Made by a program: the position numbers and the translations under genes. From contig NZ_MLJJ01000040.1 in NCBI RefSeq assembly GCF_002095575.1, forward strand, positions 1-37,084: 37,084 bases of DNA, given 5' to 3'. This document shows, piece after piece, positions 1-7,843 of the stretch (within the stretch, counting starts at the first letter, position 1; each line of letters starts with the position of its first letter). Below the pieces are notes generated by a model, which was not told the DNA's origin, did no database searches, and saw nothing but the letters and a program-made list of their open reading frames with translations. This DNA comes from Pantoea septica (lineage in GTDB: Bacteria; Pseudomonadota; Gammaproteobacteria; Enterobacterales; Enterobacteriaceae).

Positions 1-2659
1 TTATGCCTCCCATATTTACGTTCACGCCAGCGCTGCCTCCGCCATTAACCATGCGCACACCCAGAGAGCCATCGGAAGACCTTGCCAGCGGCATGATTGC
101 CTCCGGCCCTGCCTCGCCGAACACTCCAGCACCTTTAGCGAAAGCGAAGTACTGCGGTGAGTCATAGACGCCATTGCGAAACGCACTGATTGTCTGGCCT
201 CCCGGCACTCCGCCTTTTGCATAAGCATGAAAATCTGTGCTTAATCCCAGCCCGCCTGCAGAACTTGCCGCCGAGCCTGCCGCAGACGCTCCGGCAGAAA
301 AAAGCGAGCCAAACAGGCTAGAGCCAAGGCCAACCAGAGCCTGACGAGCAGCAATACGCGCGAGGTCGGAAATCACTGACGTTGCAAAGTCCTTAAACGA
401 TGCCTTGCCAGTCACGACGAAGTTCACCAGTGCGTCCTCCATGCCGCCGAAAGCATCAGTGAATAGCTGCTGAGACATAGCCGAAACGTTCGCTGCACTG
501 TCCTGATATTCCTGCCATGCTCGCGATGCGCCTGCAGTGAATGAGCCGCGTAGCTGGTTCATGCGGGCAATATGGTCGTCGTAGTTGCTCAACTCCGTCT
601 GCAGCGCTTGCTGCTGCAACTGAATTTCCTGGTCAATTTCTTCGCGGGCAATATCACTCGTAGCCGACGCCCTGCTCTGGCGGAGCTGAGTGATTTTGTC
701 GTTGTAGGATTGCTCAAGGGAAAGACGCTGCGTGTACTGCTGCTGCTCGTTCTGGCTCAGTCCACCGCCGGCGAATAACTCGTCTGTAGCGTACTGGTTC
801 TGCCGGTTGGTGATAGTGCGCGTGATATCGGCACGAGCTTTATCCAGTGCCAGCAGCTTCTCGCGAGTCTCGATCTGACGTTCAAGCGCCGCGTTCTGCT
901 GCAGCTGCGAAGTAATGAGGTCAGCGCTCGCAAGCAGTGATTTCTGGTCAGCGGTAAGCGTCTGCTTGCTCTTGATATCTGCAAGTTGCTGCTCCCACTT
1001 AATCAGCGCCTGCTGCTGCGTGCCAATCTTCTCGCCAGTGTCAGCCTGGCTCATCAGCACCTGCTGCTGCTGGCGAAGCTGGTCAAGCATTCGCGATCCG
1101 GCGTCTTCTGTATAGGCTTTCCCTCTTGCCTCTTTAGGGTCTTTGAAGCGGTCGTTTATCCTGCTAATAGCATCGCTGGCTTGCTTCTCATTGATGGCAT
1201 GGGCAGCAAGCTGTTTATTAACCAGCTCTATAGCTTTGGCGCGTCTTTCTGCATTAGTTGTAAGGCTGCTTTGAAGTGCTTCATACTCTTTTTCTTGTTT
1301 TAGCGCAGCCTCATTCTCCTCCTTTCCTTTTGCTTTGGCTTGATTCAGGTCGTTCTGCAAATTAATGACGGATTGGAGAATGTTTACTTCCGATTGCGCT
1401 GATCCTTGGTCGGTAGCGTAATTTGCCCCATACGTGTTCCACATTCCATTGCCGAGCCCATTGTTACTCGCTGCATCAGTTACTGCCTTCTTTGCTACGG
1501 CGAGCTTCTGCTCAAGGCTGCTTTCCCTTCCAACGTTCAGCATGGCATCCCATGCTGATGATGCCGCGCCTTTTAAGGTAATCCACGCAGACTCAATATC
1601 ACCTAGGTTTCCCTTAATATCTGATGCGCGGCTATTCATAGTTTGCGCATAGGTTTCTAAAGCTAAGCGCGAGGCTTCTTGCTCGTTACCTTCATCTTGG
1701 AGGCTTTTAATCCTTCGATAGGTTTCTACCGTAAGAAAGTGATATTTATCATTCAGGCTGTTCAGCGCATCCAGCGGGCTCCCGGCTATCTTTTCAAAAT
1801 CAGACACAAACTGATCTGTTGACTGACCGGTAGCCTTGCTCATGTTCACCACCGCCTCTGTAACCGTGACCAAAGAGTCACTGGCTACCTTCCCGCTTGA
1901 TACCACCTGATTTAATGCAGATGCAGCAAAGCCACGGGTGCTTCCTGTGCTTTTAGCGATCTCATCCGCCATATCTGAAAGCTGGCCGGCAGTTTTACCG
2001 GCAGTATTTCCGGTCAGAACAAGTGTTTTATAAAACTCTTCTTGCTCTTGTGAGCCTTGGTAGTAGGCAACAGCTAATGTTCCAGCTGCCGCCGCGGCAA
2101 CCGTGAATGGGTTGACAAGACCGAGGACATAGCCCCCTAGCGCTCTAGCTGCCGGCCCAATCCCCCCAAACATGTCTTTGAGCTGCCCACCCTGCTGTAG
2201 CAGCACGGTTAACGGTGCCTGACCAGATGCTAGGCTGACCACGATATCGGTCATCTGAGCTGGAATCATTCTCATGCTTGCAGCCAACTGCTTGGAAGAC
2301 ATCCCCGCCTTTCCGGCATCAGAAGAATAAGCATTTAATCCATTGCGGGTCTGCTCTATCTTCTTCGAGTACTCATTGAATGTCTCAGTGTCTAGAAAGC
2401 CTTTGGCTTGGAACTTGGCAAGCTGCCGTTGCTGATCGTCAAGTCTGTTTAAGGCGGCGTTAACGGGGTCAATCCTGTCGAGCAGGTCGGATAGTGATTT
2501 CGCTTCCTGATCCGTCGCCTTAGCTGTCTTACCAGCGCTATCTGCTGCCTTCTGCCCGGCCTGAGTCATCTTCGCCAGTGCGCCTGCCAAGCCTTCTGCA
2601 TTACGTTGCGCACCAGTGCTGTCGATGACGATCGCAAGACGTGATTGTTGTTCGGCCAT
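1..2659 (-). CDS. Tail tape measure protein (lambda gpH type), 3' end cut by window
   Basis: The protein sets tail length and is carried inside the tail tube, then helps DNA cross the envelope. The frame is open from the ATG at 2657-2659 to base 1, about 886 codons, and still has no stop, so the C-terminus lies outside the window. The N-terminal 100 residues are charged and helical, a hydrophobic Ala/Gly stretch follows around residues 165-200, and long Gln-rich coiled coil fills the middle. Near residues 735-775 the block with AFGGMEDALVNF and ASFKDFATS is typical of the lambda tape measure C-terminal domain. The start has GGAG 8 bases upstream. In lambda this gene directly follows G/GT. Here small cargo genes and a terminator lie in between. 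Confidence 0.93.
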   Translation of the reverse strand, partial: MAEQQSRLAIVIDSTGAQRNAEGLAGALAKMTQAGQKAADSAGKTAKATDQEAKSLSDLLDRIDPVNAALNRLDDQQRQLAKFQAKGFLDTETFNEYSKKIEQTRNGLNAYSSDAGKAGMSSKQLAASMRMIPAQMTDIVVSLASGQAPLTVLLQQGGQLKDMFGGIGPAARALGGYVLGLVNPFTVAAAAAGTLAVAYYQGSQEQEEFYKTLVLTGNTAGKTAGQLSDMADEIAKSTGSTRGFAASALNQVVSSGKVASDSLVTVTEAVVNMSKATGQSTDQFVSDFEKIAGSPLDALNSLNDKYHFLTVETYRRIKSLQDEGNEQEASRLALETYAQTMNSRASDIKGNLGDIESAWITLKGAASSAWDAMLNVGRESSLEQKLAVAKKAVTDAASNNGLGNGMWNTYGANYATDQGSAQSEVNILQSVINLQNDLNQAKAKGKEENEAALKQEKEYEALQSSLTTNAERRAKAIELVNKQLAAHAINEKQASDAISRINDRFKDPKEARGKAYTEDAGSRMLDQLRQQQQVLMSQADTGEKIGTQQQALIKWEQQLADIKSKQTLTADQKSLLASADLITSQLQQNAALERQIETREKLLALDKARADITRTITNRQNQYATDELFAGGGLSQNEQQQYTQRLSLEQSYNDKITQLRQSRASATSDIAREEIDQEIQLQQQALQTELSNYDDHIARMNQLRGSFTAGASRAWQEYQDSAANVSAMSQQLFTDAFGGMEDALVNFVVTGKASFKDFATSVISDLARIAARQALVGLGSSLFGSLFSAGASAAGSAASSAGGLGLSTDFHAYAKGGVPGGQTISAFRNGVYDSPQYFAFAKGAGVFGEAGPEAIMPLARSSDGSLGVRMVNGGGSAGVNVNMGGI

Positions 2660-2672
2660 GTTTTCTCCGGGC

Positions 2673-2697
2673 ATAAAAAACCCCGCCGAAGCGAGGT
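2673..2697 (-). terminator. Rho-independent terminator ahead of the tape measure gene
   Basis: On the minus strand CCTCGC, loop TTCG-like, GCGGGG is followed by six T. It sits between the 147-residue gene and the tape measure start, so it ends transcripts of the small cargo operon. Late transcription must read through it, as expected for polymerase modified by Q. Confidence 0.8.
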
Positions 2698-2715
2698 TAT
2701 GTGATTTCTTAAGAC

Positions 2716-3159
2716 TTATTTTATGTATCGATAACTTTCAGCGAACTTTAAGGCCTGCTCTTCACCGCATGCCAGTGCGTGCTTTTTCAAATTGGCCACG
2801 TCTGTTTTAGTTATTTTACTGTACGACATGAAATAATCAGGCGTTCTTTCAATCTGATGAATTTGCCCCCAGTATCGGCACATTTCATTAACCATCTCTT
2901 CGTTGAGCGCCAGCATCTTCGTTAGTAAAGCAACTGCATCACGCTCCCTGCGCTCTTTAATGTATGCCTTTACCCTTTTTCGCCAAATTATAAATAATTC
3001 ACGATAGTGTCCATGATAAATGGATGGCGGGTTAGTGGACTTGAGTAGTAAGGCTTCCATTTCTTCATCAAGCCCCTTTCCCTTTAATGACATGGCCTTC
3101 TCGAATCTTGACGTCATCTCTGCCCCGTAGGGGTCTACGTCGCAAGATCGAAGTTCCAT
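2716..3159 (-). CDS. Hypothetical protein, 147 residues, likely cargo gene
   Basis: I do not recognise the family. The protein is charged and mostly helical, with no signal peptide or membrane segment. A KRVKAYIKERRERDA stretch around residue 60-75 is strongly basic. The ATG at 3157-3159 overlaps the TAA of the lipoprotein gene (TAATG), so the two are translationally coupled. A terminator follows about 20 bases after its stop. Together with the promoter upstream of the lipoprotein gene this makes a two-gene transcription unit inside the late operon, the arrangement called a moron. Such genes are often expressed in the lysogen and alter host traits; which trait is unknown here. Confidence 0.8.
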   Translation of the reverse strand: MELRSCDVDPYGAEMTSRFEKAMSLKGKGLDEEMEALLLKSTNPPSIYHGHYRELFIIWRKRVKAYIKERRERDAVALLTKMLALNEEMVNEMCRYWGQIHQIERTPDYFMSYSKITKTDVANLKKHALACGEEQALKFAESYRYIK

Positions 3160-3557
3160 TATTTTTCACACCTGTCAGCATACATTTTGAGTTTATCTAA
3201 AGTAGTCTGCATCTGGTCGCCTTCATCAACCGTAAAGGGGTCAGATGAAGAGTATGCAACTCCCAGCAATGGGATCACCCACCGAGGCTCACCCTCGACA
3301 TGGATATAAACCCTTTTGAATCCGACATAGCCACCAAAAGAGTTTTTCCCATTAATCTCTCCACACACAAAGCCGCTTGCAATAGAACCAGTTTGGTTTT
3401 GGTCTGGAACAAAACGCATTGCCCTGAATTGGGCGCTTGAAGGGTCTTTTAATGCTTGGGATAAGGCATCCTTACCTACTTTTAGCATCTGATCGTCAGA
3501 CGGTTTGCATCCTGCCAATAACGCTACAGACAAAGCCAACAAAACAAACTTCTTCAT
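3159..3557 (-). CDS. Lipoprotein, 132 residues, likely lysogenic conversion gene
   Basis: The protein starts MKKFVLLALSVALLAGCK: a short basic N-terminus, a hydrophobic core and the lipobox LAGC, so it should be lipidated at Cys17. Residue +2 is Lys rather than Asp, which in enterobacteria predicts sorting to the outer membrane. The mature part contains KDPSSAQFR and a CGEINGKNSFGGYVGF block, a pattern I recall from uncharacterised small proteins in several proteobacteria. The start at 3557 was chosen because AGGGA lies just upstream and the signal peptide begins there; a longer frame to 3632 lacks this. Phage outer membrane lipoproteins often block superinfection, as Cor and Llp do, but nothing in the sequence proves that role here. 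Confidence 0.82.
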   Translation of the reverse strand: MKKFVLLALSVALLAGCKPSDDQMLKVGKDALSQALKDPSSAQFRAMRFVPDQNQTGSIASGFVCGEINGKNSFGGYVGFKRVYIHVEGEPRWVIPLLGVAYSSSDPFTVDEGDQMQTTLDKLKMYADRCEK

Positions 3558-3588
3558 ATCCCTATCCCCATGAGGTTTTATGGGATAA

Positions 3589-3616
3589 ATCTTATCACGG
3601 CGGCAGCGCAAGACAA
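3589..3616 (-). promoter_or_regulatory. Candidate promoter of the lipoprotein cargo operon
   Basis: On the minus strand TTGTCT (3611-3616) is followed after 16 bases by TAAGAT (3589-3594), with TG at the extended -10 position (TGATAAGAT). It lies about 30 bases before the lipoprotein start codon. This lets the two genes be expressed independently of the late promoter. Confidence 0.6.
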
Positions 3617-3759
3617 TGCAAAACATAAGCACTGATCATCTATCAGGATTTCGCCGATTTACTTTAGAGGATATGTTGAGTACTCAGCCCGTCCATGTTT
3701 GGGGCATGGGCGCACACAGCAATGAGGGATGGCTGATTACCTCTGGGAAAGGAAATTAG

Positions 3760-3981
3760 ATGAATACGCCGGACAAAGTAATTCATGGCTTAAATGTGTC
3801 ATCAAACGCTACTGACCTAAACAGCCTTGCGGCTGATGTTACCGCTTTGAAAGTCGCATTTGGGCTTTTGTTCCAGAAGCTAGACGACTCAAGCAGGCAG
3901 GGCCTAATTAAAAGTTTGAAGCAGACAAACACGGACGCCCTAACCGACCTTGCCAACCAGTTAGAGCAATTCCGCGTTTAG
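3760..3981 (+). CDS. Hypothetical protein, 73 residues, opposite to the late operon
   Basis: This is a small acidic helical protein with no recognised domain. AAGGA precedes the ATG by about 7 bases, and an intrinsic terminator in the same orientation begins 18 bases after the stop. Both support a real gene. It is transcribed against the surrounding late genes, which marks it as an independent insertion. Its 3' end overlaps the stop of the minus-strand 55-residue gene by four bases. The upstream 120 bases (3633-3759) contain no gene that I can see and no convincing promoter. Confidence 0.55.
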   Translation: MNTPDKVIHGLNVSSNATDLNSLAADVTALKVAFGLLFQKLDDSSRQGLIKSLKQTNTDALTDLANQLEQFRV

Positions 3982-4145
3982 CTCTGTATTTTGAATTCAG
4001 CGGCATGAATTGCTGCCGCTTTTATTGCATCGCCCCTGATAAGGGCTTCATTAATAAATACTTGCCCATTTTCAACGGTAAAGTCACCACGAACCAAGGC
4101 TTTCACCGCTATCTCAAGTGCTTCTACACGCTGCTCTAAGTTCAT
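3978..4145 (-). CDS. Small protein, 55 residues, resembling the tail-fibre DUF1983 repeat
   Basis: The frame starts at ATG 4143-4145 with GGAG 9 bases upstream. Residues 1-20 are helical. The rest, with NGQVFINEALIRG and AIKAAAIHAAEF, looks like the short repeat found in the C-terminal DUF1983 region of lambda gpJ-type tail tip proteins. That resemblance is my inference from the pattern. It may be a detached remnant of such a protein or a small independent tail protein. It lies directly downstream of the GT reading frame. Confidence 0.5.
   Translation of the reverse strand: MNLEQRVEALEIAVKALVRGDFTVENGQVFINEALIRGDAIKAAAIHAAEFKIQS
3999..4023 (+). terminator. Intrinsic terminator for the plus-strand 73-residue gene
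   Basis: AGCGGCA, an 8-base loop, TGCCGCT, then TTT and further T. It is placed 18 bases after the stop of the plus-strand gene and inside the coding region of the minus-strand 55-residue gene. Confidence 0.65.
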
Positions 4146-4158
4146 ATTACACTCCGGA

Positions 4159-4922
4159 TTATGTCGTTTTTGCCTGCTTTCTTTCCCACTCCGCCCGATC
4201 CGCATCGTCCAGAGCAAATATCGCCGACTCGAACTCATCCCGGTCAATCTGAAGTGGTTTGCAGGCGAGATAGGTGTTGATATCTTCGAGGCTTATTGGA
4301 AGAGGTGTTGCGGCCATGCCTGCGTACTTCCTGCCTCTGGTAATGACTGCGTAGGCGGCGAGTATCTCGCTACACACACCGTCAATCTCCGGCTCAGGGA
4401 TGGGAGGCAGCTTTAAGCGCTCTCGCTTCCAGCGGTTCTTTTCGCCTTGCTCTCCGCCGAACTGCCGGAGCCAGCTCTGGCTTTCGAGGACTTTCCCACC
4501 GTTTCCTGAGTCTGCGCCTCTTTACCCGCGGCAATATCAGATGCCGTGCTTAGCACAGCCCAGTACAGCTCAGGATGCTGTAGGAGCAGCGCCTTGCCCT
4601 TCTCTGCTGAGTATTCGATGGCGGTCTCTTTGCCCGCTTCGTCAGCTTCGCCAACCCCCTCCCAGTCCAGCAGGAGATGTTTGGCTACCGAATCAATCAG
4701 CAGGTCGTCTGAGATGTCGCTCACGTCGATGTATGCTGGGTTGAACTCGGCAGTGCCTACCTTGAATCGTTCGTCGAGCTTGCTGATATGCCTGCGCACC
4801 ATAGCATTGTGAGAGCGGAAAGCCGGGTTGCTGATAGAGCCAACCTTCAGCTTCAGGCCTTCCATCGGCTCAATCCAGCGCTCGGCATTGGCATCGAATT
4901 TAGGTGTTTTCAGAATGAGCAT
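4159..4922 (-). CDS. Tail assembly chaperone GT fusion, made by -1 frameshift
   Basis: The product shares the start of the G-like protein. It continues in the -1 frame after the heptamer at 4491-4497, giving about 254 residues and ending at 4159. The downstream frame (after slip: VLESQSWLRQF...) runs open to a segment with EKNRWKRERLKLPPIPEPE and then a helical C-terminus ending ERKQAKTT. In lambda the G and GT proteins coat the tape measure protein and recruit tube subunits. They are not in the finished tail. The T part has no good independent start codon, which supports expression only as a fusion. Confidence 0.85.
4413..4922 (-). CDS. Tail assembly chaperone G
   Basis: This 169-residue protein acts with GT as a chaperone for tape measure and tube assembly. 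The ATG at 4920-4922 has AGAGAAG just upstream and lies 44 bases after the tail tube stop. A longer frame to 4961 has no good ribosome binding site. The protein begins with a beta-rich domain (LKTPKFDANAERW), has the acidic stretch DISDDLLIDSVAKHLL near residue 77, and ends in a low-complexity Ser/Ala/Lys tail after the frameshift site, as in the lambda family. Confidence 0.85.
   Translation of the reverse strand: MLILKTPKFDANAERWIEPMEGLKLKVGSISNPAFRSHNAMVRRHISKLDERFKVGTAEFNPAYIDVSDISDDLLIDSVAKHLLLDWEGVGEADEAGKETAIEYSAEKGKALLLQHPELYWAVLSTASDIAAGKEAQTQETVGKSSKARAGSGSSAESKAKRTAGSESA
4491..4497 (-). promoter_or_regulatory. Programmed -1 frameshift site GGGAAAG
   Basis: In the G frame the codons read GTG GGA AAG, forming G GGA AAG, the same heptamer as lambda G/GT. 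The -1 frame has no stop from here to 4159. The zero frame ends at TAA 4413-4415, 79 bases downstream. Confidence 0.9.
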
Positions 4923-4966
4923 ATTCTTCTCTGTAAGCAGCCCGCCGCTATGGACGGGCAATTAGA

Positions 4967-6139
4967 TTAAGATGCGGTAACGGTGATGGCCGTGGTTGCG
5001 GTGTAAGAGCGCGCTTTCGCGGTGATTGTTGCGGTACCCACTTTCACTCGGGTCACCTGTGCCGTTTTCTGGCCGGTTGATGCGACGGTTGCTACTGACG
5101 GGTCTGAAGACTCCCACACAACAGTGTCTGTTGAACCTGCCGGAGTCAGCGTAGCGGTCAGCGTCACATTTGAACCCACGGCGCCAGTAGACGTTGCCGG
5201 CGCGACTGACAGCGCGGTAGCCGCTACAACAGCTGAGCGCGTAATGGTCGGCGGGGTATCGGCAGCAGTGATATTGAGCTGAACCTGAACGATGTCAGTG
5301 TTGCCGCCGTCCGGCCAGTCGCCATCAACCTGAACCGCAGGGAAGTTGAAGACGTATTTGCCTTCGTCGTTCTCCAGCGTGAAGCCGAACTGCATGGTTT
5401 CTCCAGACAGCGACTTCTTCCACGCGTCGTAGGCGTCTTTCGACCATGACAGCGTGATGCTGCCAGACGGGGTGAACGTGGTCGGAATGTTTGCACCGGC
5501 AAACGGGTTGCCACTGCCGATACAGCGCTGAGTCTGCAGGTTGTTGTCGAACTGGATGTTGAAGGTATCGATGCAGAAACCATCGCCACCGCTCACGCCG
5601 TTGAGCGAAATTGCCGTGACCTGCTTGAAGGTGTAGCGAAGGTCGCCAGCGCCATCAACCGGATTAGAGAAGTAGCTGGTGTCATCTGCTTTGGTGTCGA
5701 AGCCGAGGCCTGCAAAGGTAACGGTAGCCGTAATGTCGCCATCATTCGGAATCGACAGCTGGAACGTGCCTACCTGACAGCCGCGGGCAATCGACGCTAC
5801 GCCAATATCCTCAGCGTATGAGGCGACAGAGAACGCGATGCGGTCGTTGCCCATGTTGAGCACGTTGTTGGCCCACTCCGAACCAAAGCAGCTTGCGAGG
5901 AAGTCATCATGCTGGCCCCATCGGAACTTCGCGCCCACGTCGCCGCCTACGTCCACAGTACCCGTACTCCTGCCCTGACTCATTCGGCTCCCGCCGATCT
6001 CGTCGTTATCAATCATATTCTGGCTTGGTCCAACGCCAAAAGATGTGCGCTTTAAAAGGTTCCACTGCCCTGTAGCTGGCGTGGTTCCCGGAGTCGTTTC
6101 ACGAATCCAGGCAGTCGTAATTTTGGCTCCAGAACTCAC
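4967..6139 (-). CDS. Major tail tube protein with C-terminal Ig-like domain
   Basis: This 390-residue protein forms the stacked rings of the tail tube, like lambda gpV. Residues 1-300 form the tube domain (phage tail tube family), beginning SSGAKITTAWIRETTPGTTP. From about residue 310 a separate domain follows with VTLTATLTP, WESSDPSVATV and GTATITAKA, a typical bacterial Ig-like (Big_2) fold that would decorate the tube surface. The start is GTG at 6137-6139, with GAGGG 8 bases upstream. No ATG in frame is better placed. An HNH endonuclease gene is inserted between it and the tail terminator gene. Confidence 0.9.
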   Translation of the reverse strand: MSSGAKITTAWIRETTPGTTPATGQWNLLKRTSFGVGPSQNMIDNDEIGGSRMSQGRSTGTVDVGGDVGAKFRWGQHDDFLASCFGSEWANNVLNMGNDRIAFSVASYAEDIGVASIARGCQVGTFQLSIPNDGDITATVTFAGLGFDTKADDTSYFSNPVDGAGDLRYTFKQVTAISLNGVSGGDGFCIDTFNIQFDNNLQTQRCIGSGNPFAGANIPTTFTPSGSITLSWSKDAYDAWKKSLSGETMQFGFTLENDEGKYVFNFPAVQVDGDWPDGGNTDIVQVQLNITAADTPPTITRSAVVAATALSVAPATSTGAVGSNVTLTATLTPAGSTDTVVWESSDPSVATVASTGQKTAQVTRVKVGTATITAKARSYTATTAITVTAS

Positions 6140-6178
6140 AGGAATGCCCTCATAGGTGATGCCGCTGCTTTAGCGGTT

Positions 6179-6187
6179 TGGTATAAT
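6179..6187 (+). promoter_or_regulatory. Extended -10 promoter for the HNH gene
   Basis: TGGTATAAT is a perfect extended -10 element, reading toward the HNH endonuclease gene about 95 bases away. No good -35 hexamer is present. A small stem CCGCT/AGCGG lies directly upstream. The leader 6190-6281 has no other gene. Confidence 0.55.
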
Positions 6188-6281
6188 TTACGAGCGGCTA
6201 GGCTGATCCCCGAAAAGCCGGATTCATCACCCGGCCTGCCGCATCCTTTCAGTGATGAGAACTCTTTGATGGAGAGTTTCG

Positions 6282-7058
6282 ATGCAAGAAATTTGGAAAA
6301 ACTTCCCCGACGAGCGTTTAATTGGTGCTTATCAGGTGTCAAACTGCGGGAATATTCGATCTTTAGACAGAGAGATCATCACCGCTAATGGACAGGTAAG
6401 GTTTTACAAAGGCGTTATATTGAAGCTTGCCCTTGATAAGCATGGGTATTATCGCGTCACGCCCAAGCTGAGCAACCCAAGAAGAAGCTTGAATTTCATA
6501 GTGTCTCGGGTCGTTGCCCTAGCTTTTTGTGTTAAATCTGATGGCTGCAATGTCGTTAATCACATTGATGGAAATAAGCTGAATAATCACGCCTCGAACC
6601 TTGAGTGGACTACTGTGCAAGGAAACACTAGGCACTCTTATGCCAATGGCTTACAGACAGGAAGGCGCGGAGAAGAACATCATCTAAATAAGCTGTCTGA
6701 TGCTCAGGTGGCAGAAATAATATCTCGCCTTGCGCATGGGGAAGCAGGGAACGCCTTAGCTAAAGAGTACGGCGTCACTTCAGGCACAATATGGCTGATT
6801 TCAGCTGGTCATCATTGGTCTCACATTAGAGTTGATGGCTTAACGCCGCCCTACGGGACACATAAAGTTATAAAGCTAAACGAGGCTATGGTTTCTGATA
6901 TCATCAGCAAACTATCCAGCGGGATAAACCAAAAAGATATCGCCGAAGAGTATGGAATCCTCCAGACCACAGTAAGCAAAATAAACTTGGGGACCACATG
7001 GTCCAAAGTAAAGGTTGCTAACTTGTCCCCGCCATACGGAAGAACTATAGCCAGATAG
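6282..7058 (+). CDS. HNH homing endonuclease (NUMOD4-HNH with helix-turn-helix repeats)
   Basis: This 258-residue protein opens with a NUMOD4-type segment (EIWKNFPDERLIGAYQVSN, then IRSLDRE). It continues with an HNH_3-type core around residues 95-120 (VNHIDGNKLNNHASNLEW, where the His and Asn residues are the metal and catalytic positions). It ends with two copies of a DNA-binding segment, each closing with a TPPYG or SPPYG motif after residues 140 and 200. Such free-standing enzymes cut relatives that lack the gene and spread it. It is on the strand opposite to the tail genes, between tail terminator and tail tube, with GGAGAG before the ATG. Confidence 0.9.
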   Translation: MQEIWKNFPDERLIGAYQVSNCGNIRSLDREIITANGQVRFYKGVILKLALDKHGYYRVTPKLSNPRRSLNFIVSRVVALAFCVKSDGCNVVNHIDGNKLNNHASNLEWTTVQGNTRHSYANGLQTGRRGEEHHLNKLSDAQVAEIISRLAHGEAGNALAKEYGVTSGTIWLISAGHHWSHIRVDGLTPPYGTHKVIKLNEAMVSDIISKLSSGINQKDIAEEYGILQTTVSKINLGTTWSKVKVANLSPPYGRTIAR

Positions 7059-7067
7059 AAGACCATG

Positions 7068-7084
7068 GGGCGCTCAGAGCGCCC
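7068..7084. repeat. Perfect 8-bp inverted repeat at the end of two convergent genes
   Basis: GGGCGCTC, one base, GAGCGCCC. It covers the stop of the minus-strand tail terminator gene, 10 bases after the HNH stop. There is no T run on either side, so it is at most a weak stop or an RNA-stabilising hairpin. Confidence 0.6.
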
Positions 7085-7466
7085 TGTAAGGGATTTGAAT
7101 GTTCATCTGCGCCCAGCCATCCGTTTCGCCAGCATCGACCGCTGAGACTGCAAAGTAGTCCAGCCTGCCGTCAGTCTCGAACTCGAACAGCTCGCGCAGC
7201 TTGTCGGCCGTCTGCGTGATGAGCAGTGAGCCAGAGCCTGCCGGCACAAAGATTTGAATGACGGCAATGCCTGTGCGCTGTACTACCGGCCCTGCGCCGA
7301 TTTCGTTTGCTGCTGCCATGCCTGGGATATTGGTCAGGCGCGCCCAGATGGACTTTCCTGATGGATCGAAGGTCGGCCCGTTCGGGTAGCTTACAGAATC
7401 CGAGGCAATAGCGGTCTGCGCCGTCATCCGGGAGATGATGGCGTTCCTGATTTCAGTGAGCGTCAT
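7074..7466 (-). CDS. Tail terminator-like protein (DUF4128 type)
   Basis: This 130-residue protein is the expected ring that caps the tail tube and joins it to the head, the role of lambda gpU. The N-terminal helix MTLTEIRNAIISRM and the C-terminal Q-P-Y type ending (QMNIQIPYRAL) match the pattern of the DUF4128/tail terminator family. The ATG overlaps the previous stop (ATGA), typical of coupled late genes. Confidence 0.78.
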   Translation of the reverse strand: MTLTEIRNAIISRMTAQTAIASDSVSYPNGPTFDPSGKSIWARLTNIPGMAAANEIGAGPVVQRTGIAVIQIFVPAGSGSLLITQTADKLRELFEFETDGRLDYFAVSAVDAGETDGWAQMNIQIPYRAL

Positions 7467-7843
7467 TTGTAGGCCTGAGTTACACCGTGGAATGAGACGC
7501 CATAGACCCCGGCTGGAGCCTGCTGTGAATGCCCGTTTTCAAGAGCTTCAGCGTATGGCAGGTTGTTCTGGATATAGATGACTGAGTAAGGCTTGCCGTT
7601 AGCTATAACTGCACTGCCGCGCTGTATTGCTGCGCTGCCCGACTTGTCTGGCTCGGATGGTTGACTGTAATCAGCAGAACCAATACTTACGACGTTGCCA
7701 TTACGGAAATAGCCATCCTTCACTGGCGATCGATAAACTATCTCCGTCAGCAGCGCCATTGAGATGATGCGCAGCTTCTTGCCGACCTCTTCCTCTACCA
7801 GCCCTGCGAACAGTAATGGGTCGTTATCCCATCCTTTTGCCAT
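7463..7843 (-). CDS. Head-tail/minor tail protein of the HK97 gp10 family
   Basis: This 126-residue protein has the family marks: an N-terminal helix with VGKKLRIISMALLTEIVYRSPVKDGYFRNG, then the C-terminal LPYAEALENGHSQQAP. HK97 gp10-like proteins sit between head completion and tail terminator proteins, like lambda gpZ, and act in joining tails to heads. AGGAGG precedes the ATG by 5 bases. Confidence 0.82.
   Translation of the reverse strand: MAKGWDNDPLLFAGLVEEEVGKKLRIISMALLTEIVYRSPVKDGYFRNGNVVSIGSADYSQPSEPDKSGSAAIQRGSAVIANGKPYSVIYIQNNLPYAEALENGHSQQAPAGVYGVSFHGVTQAYK

Noticed and set aside
7068..7084. Two-way terminator between the HNH gene and the tail terminator gene
   Set aside because: The stem is perfect but no T run follows on either strand.
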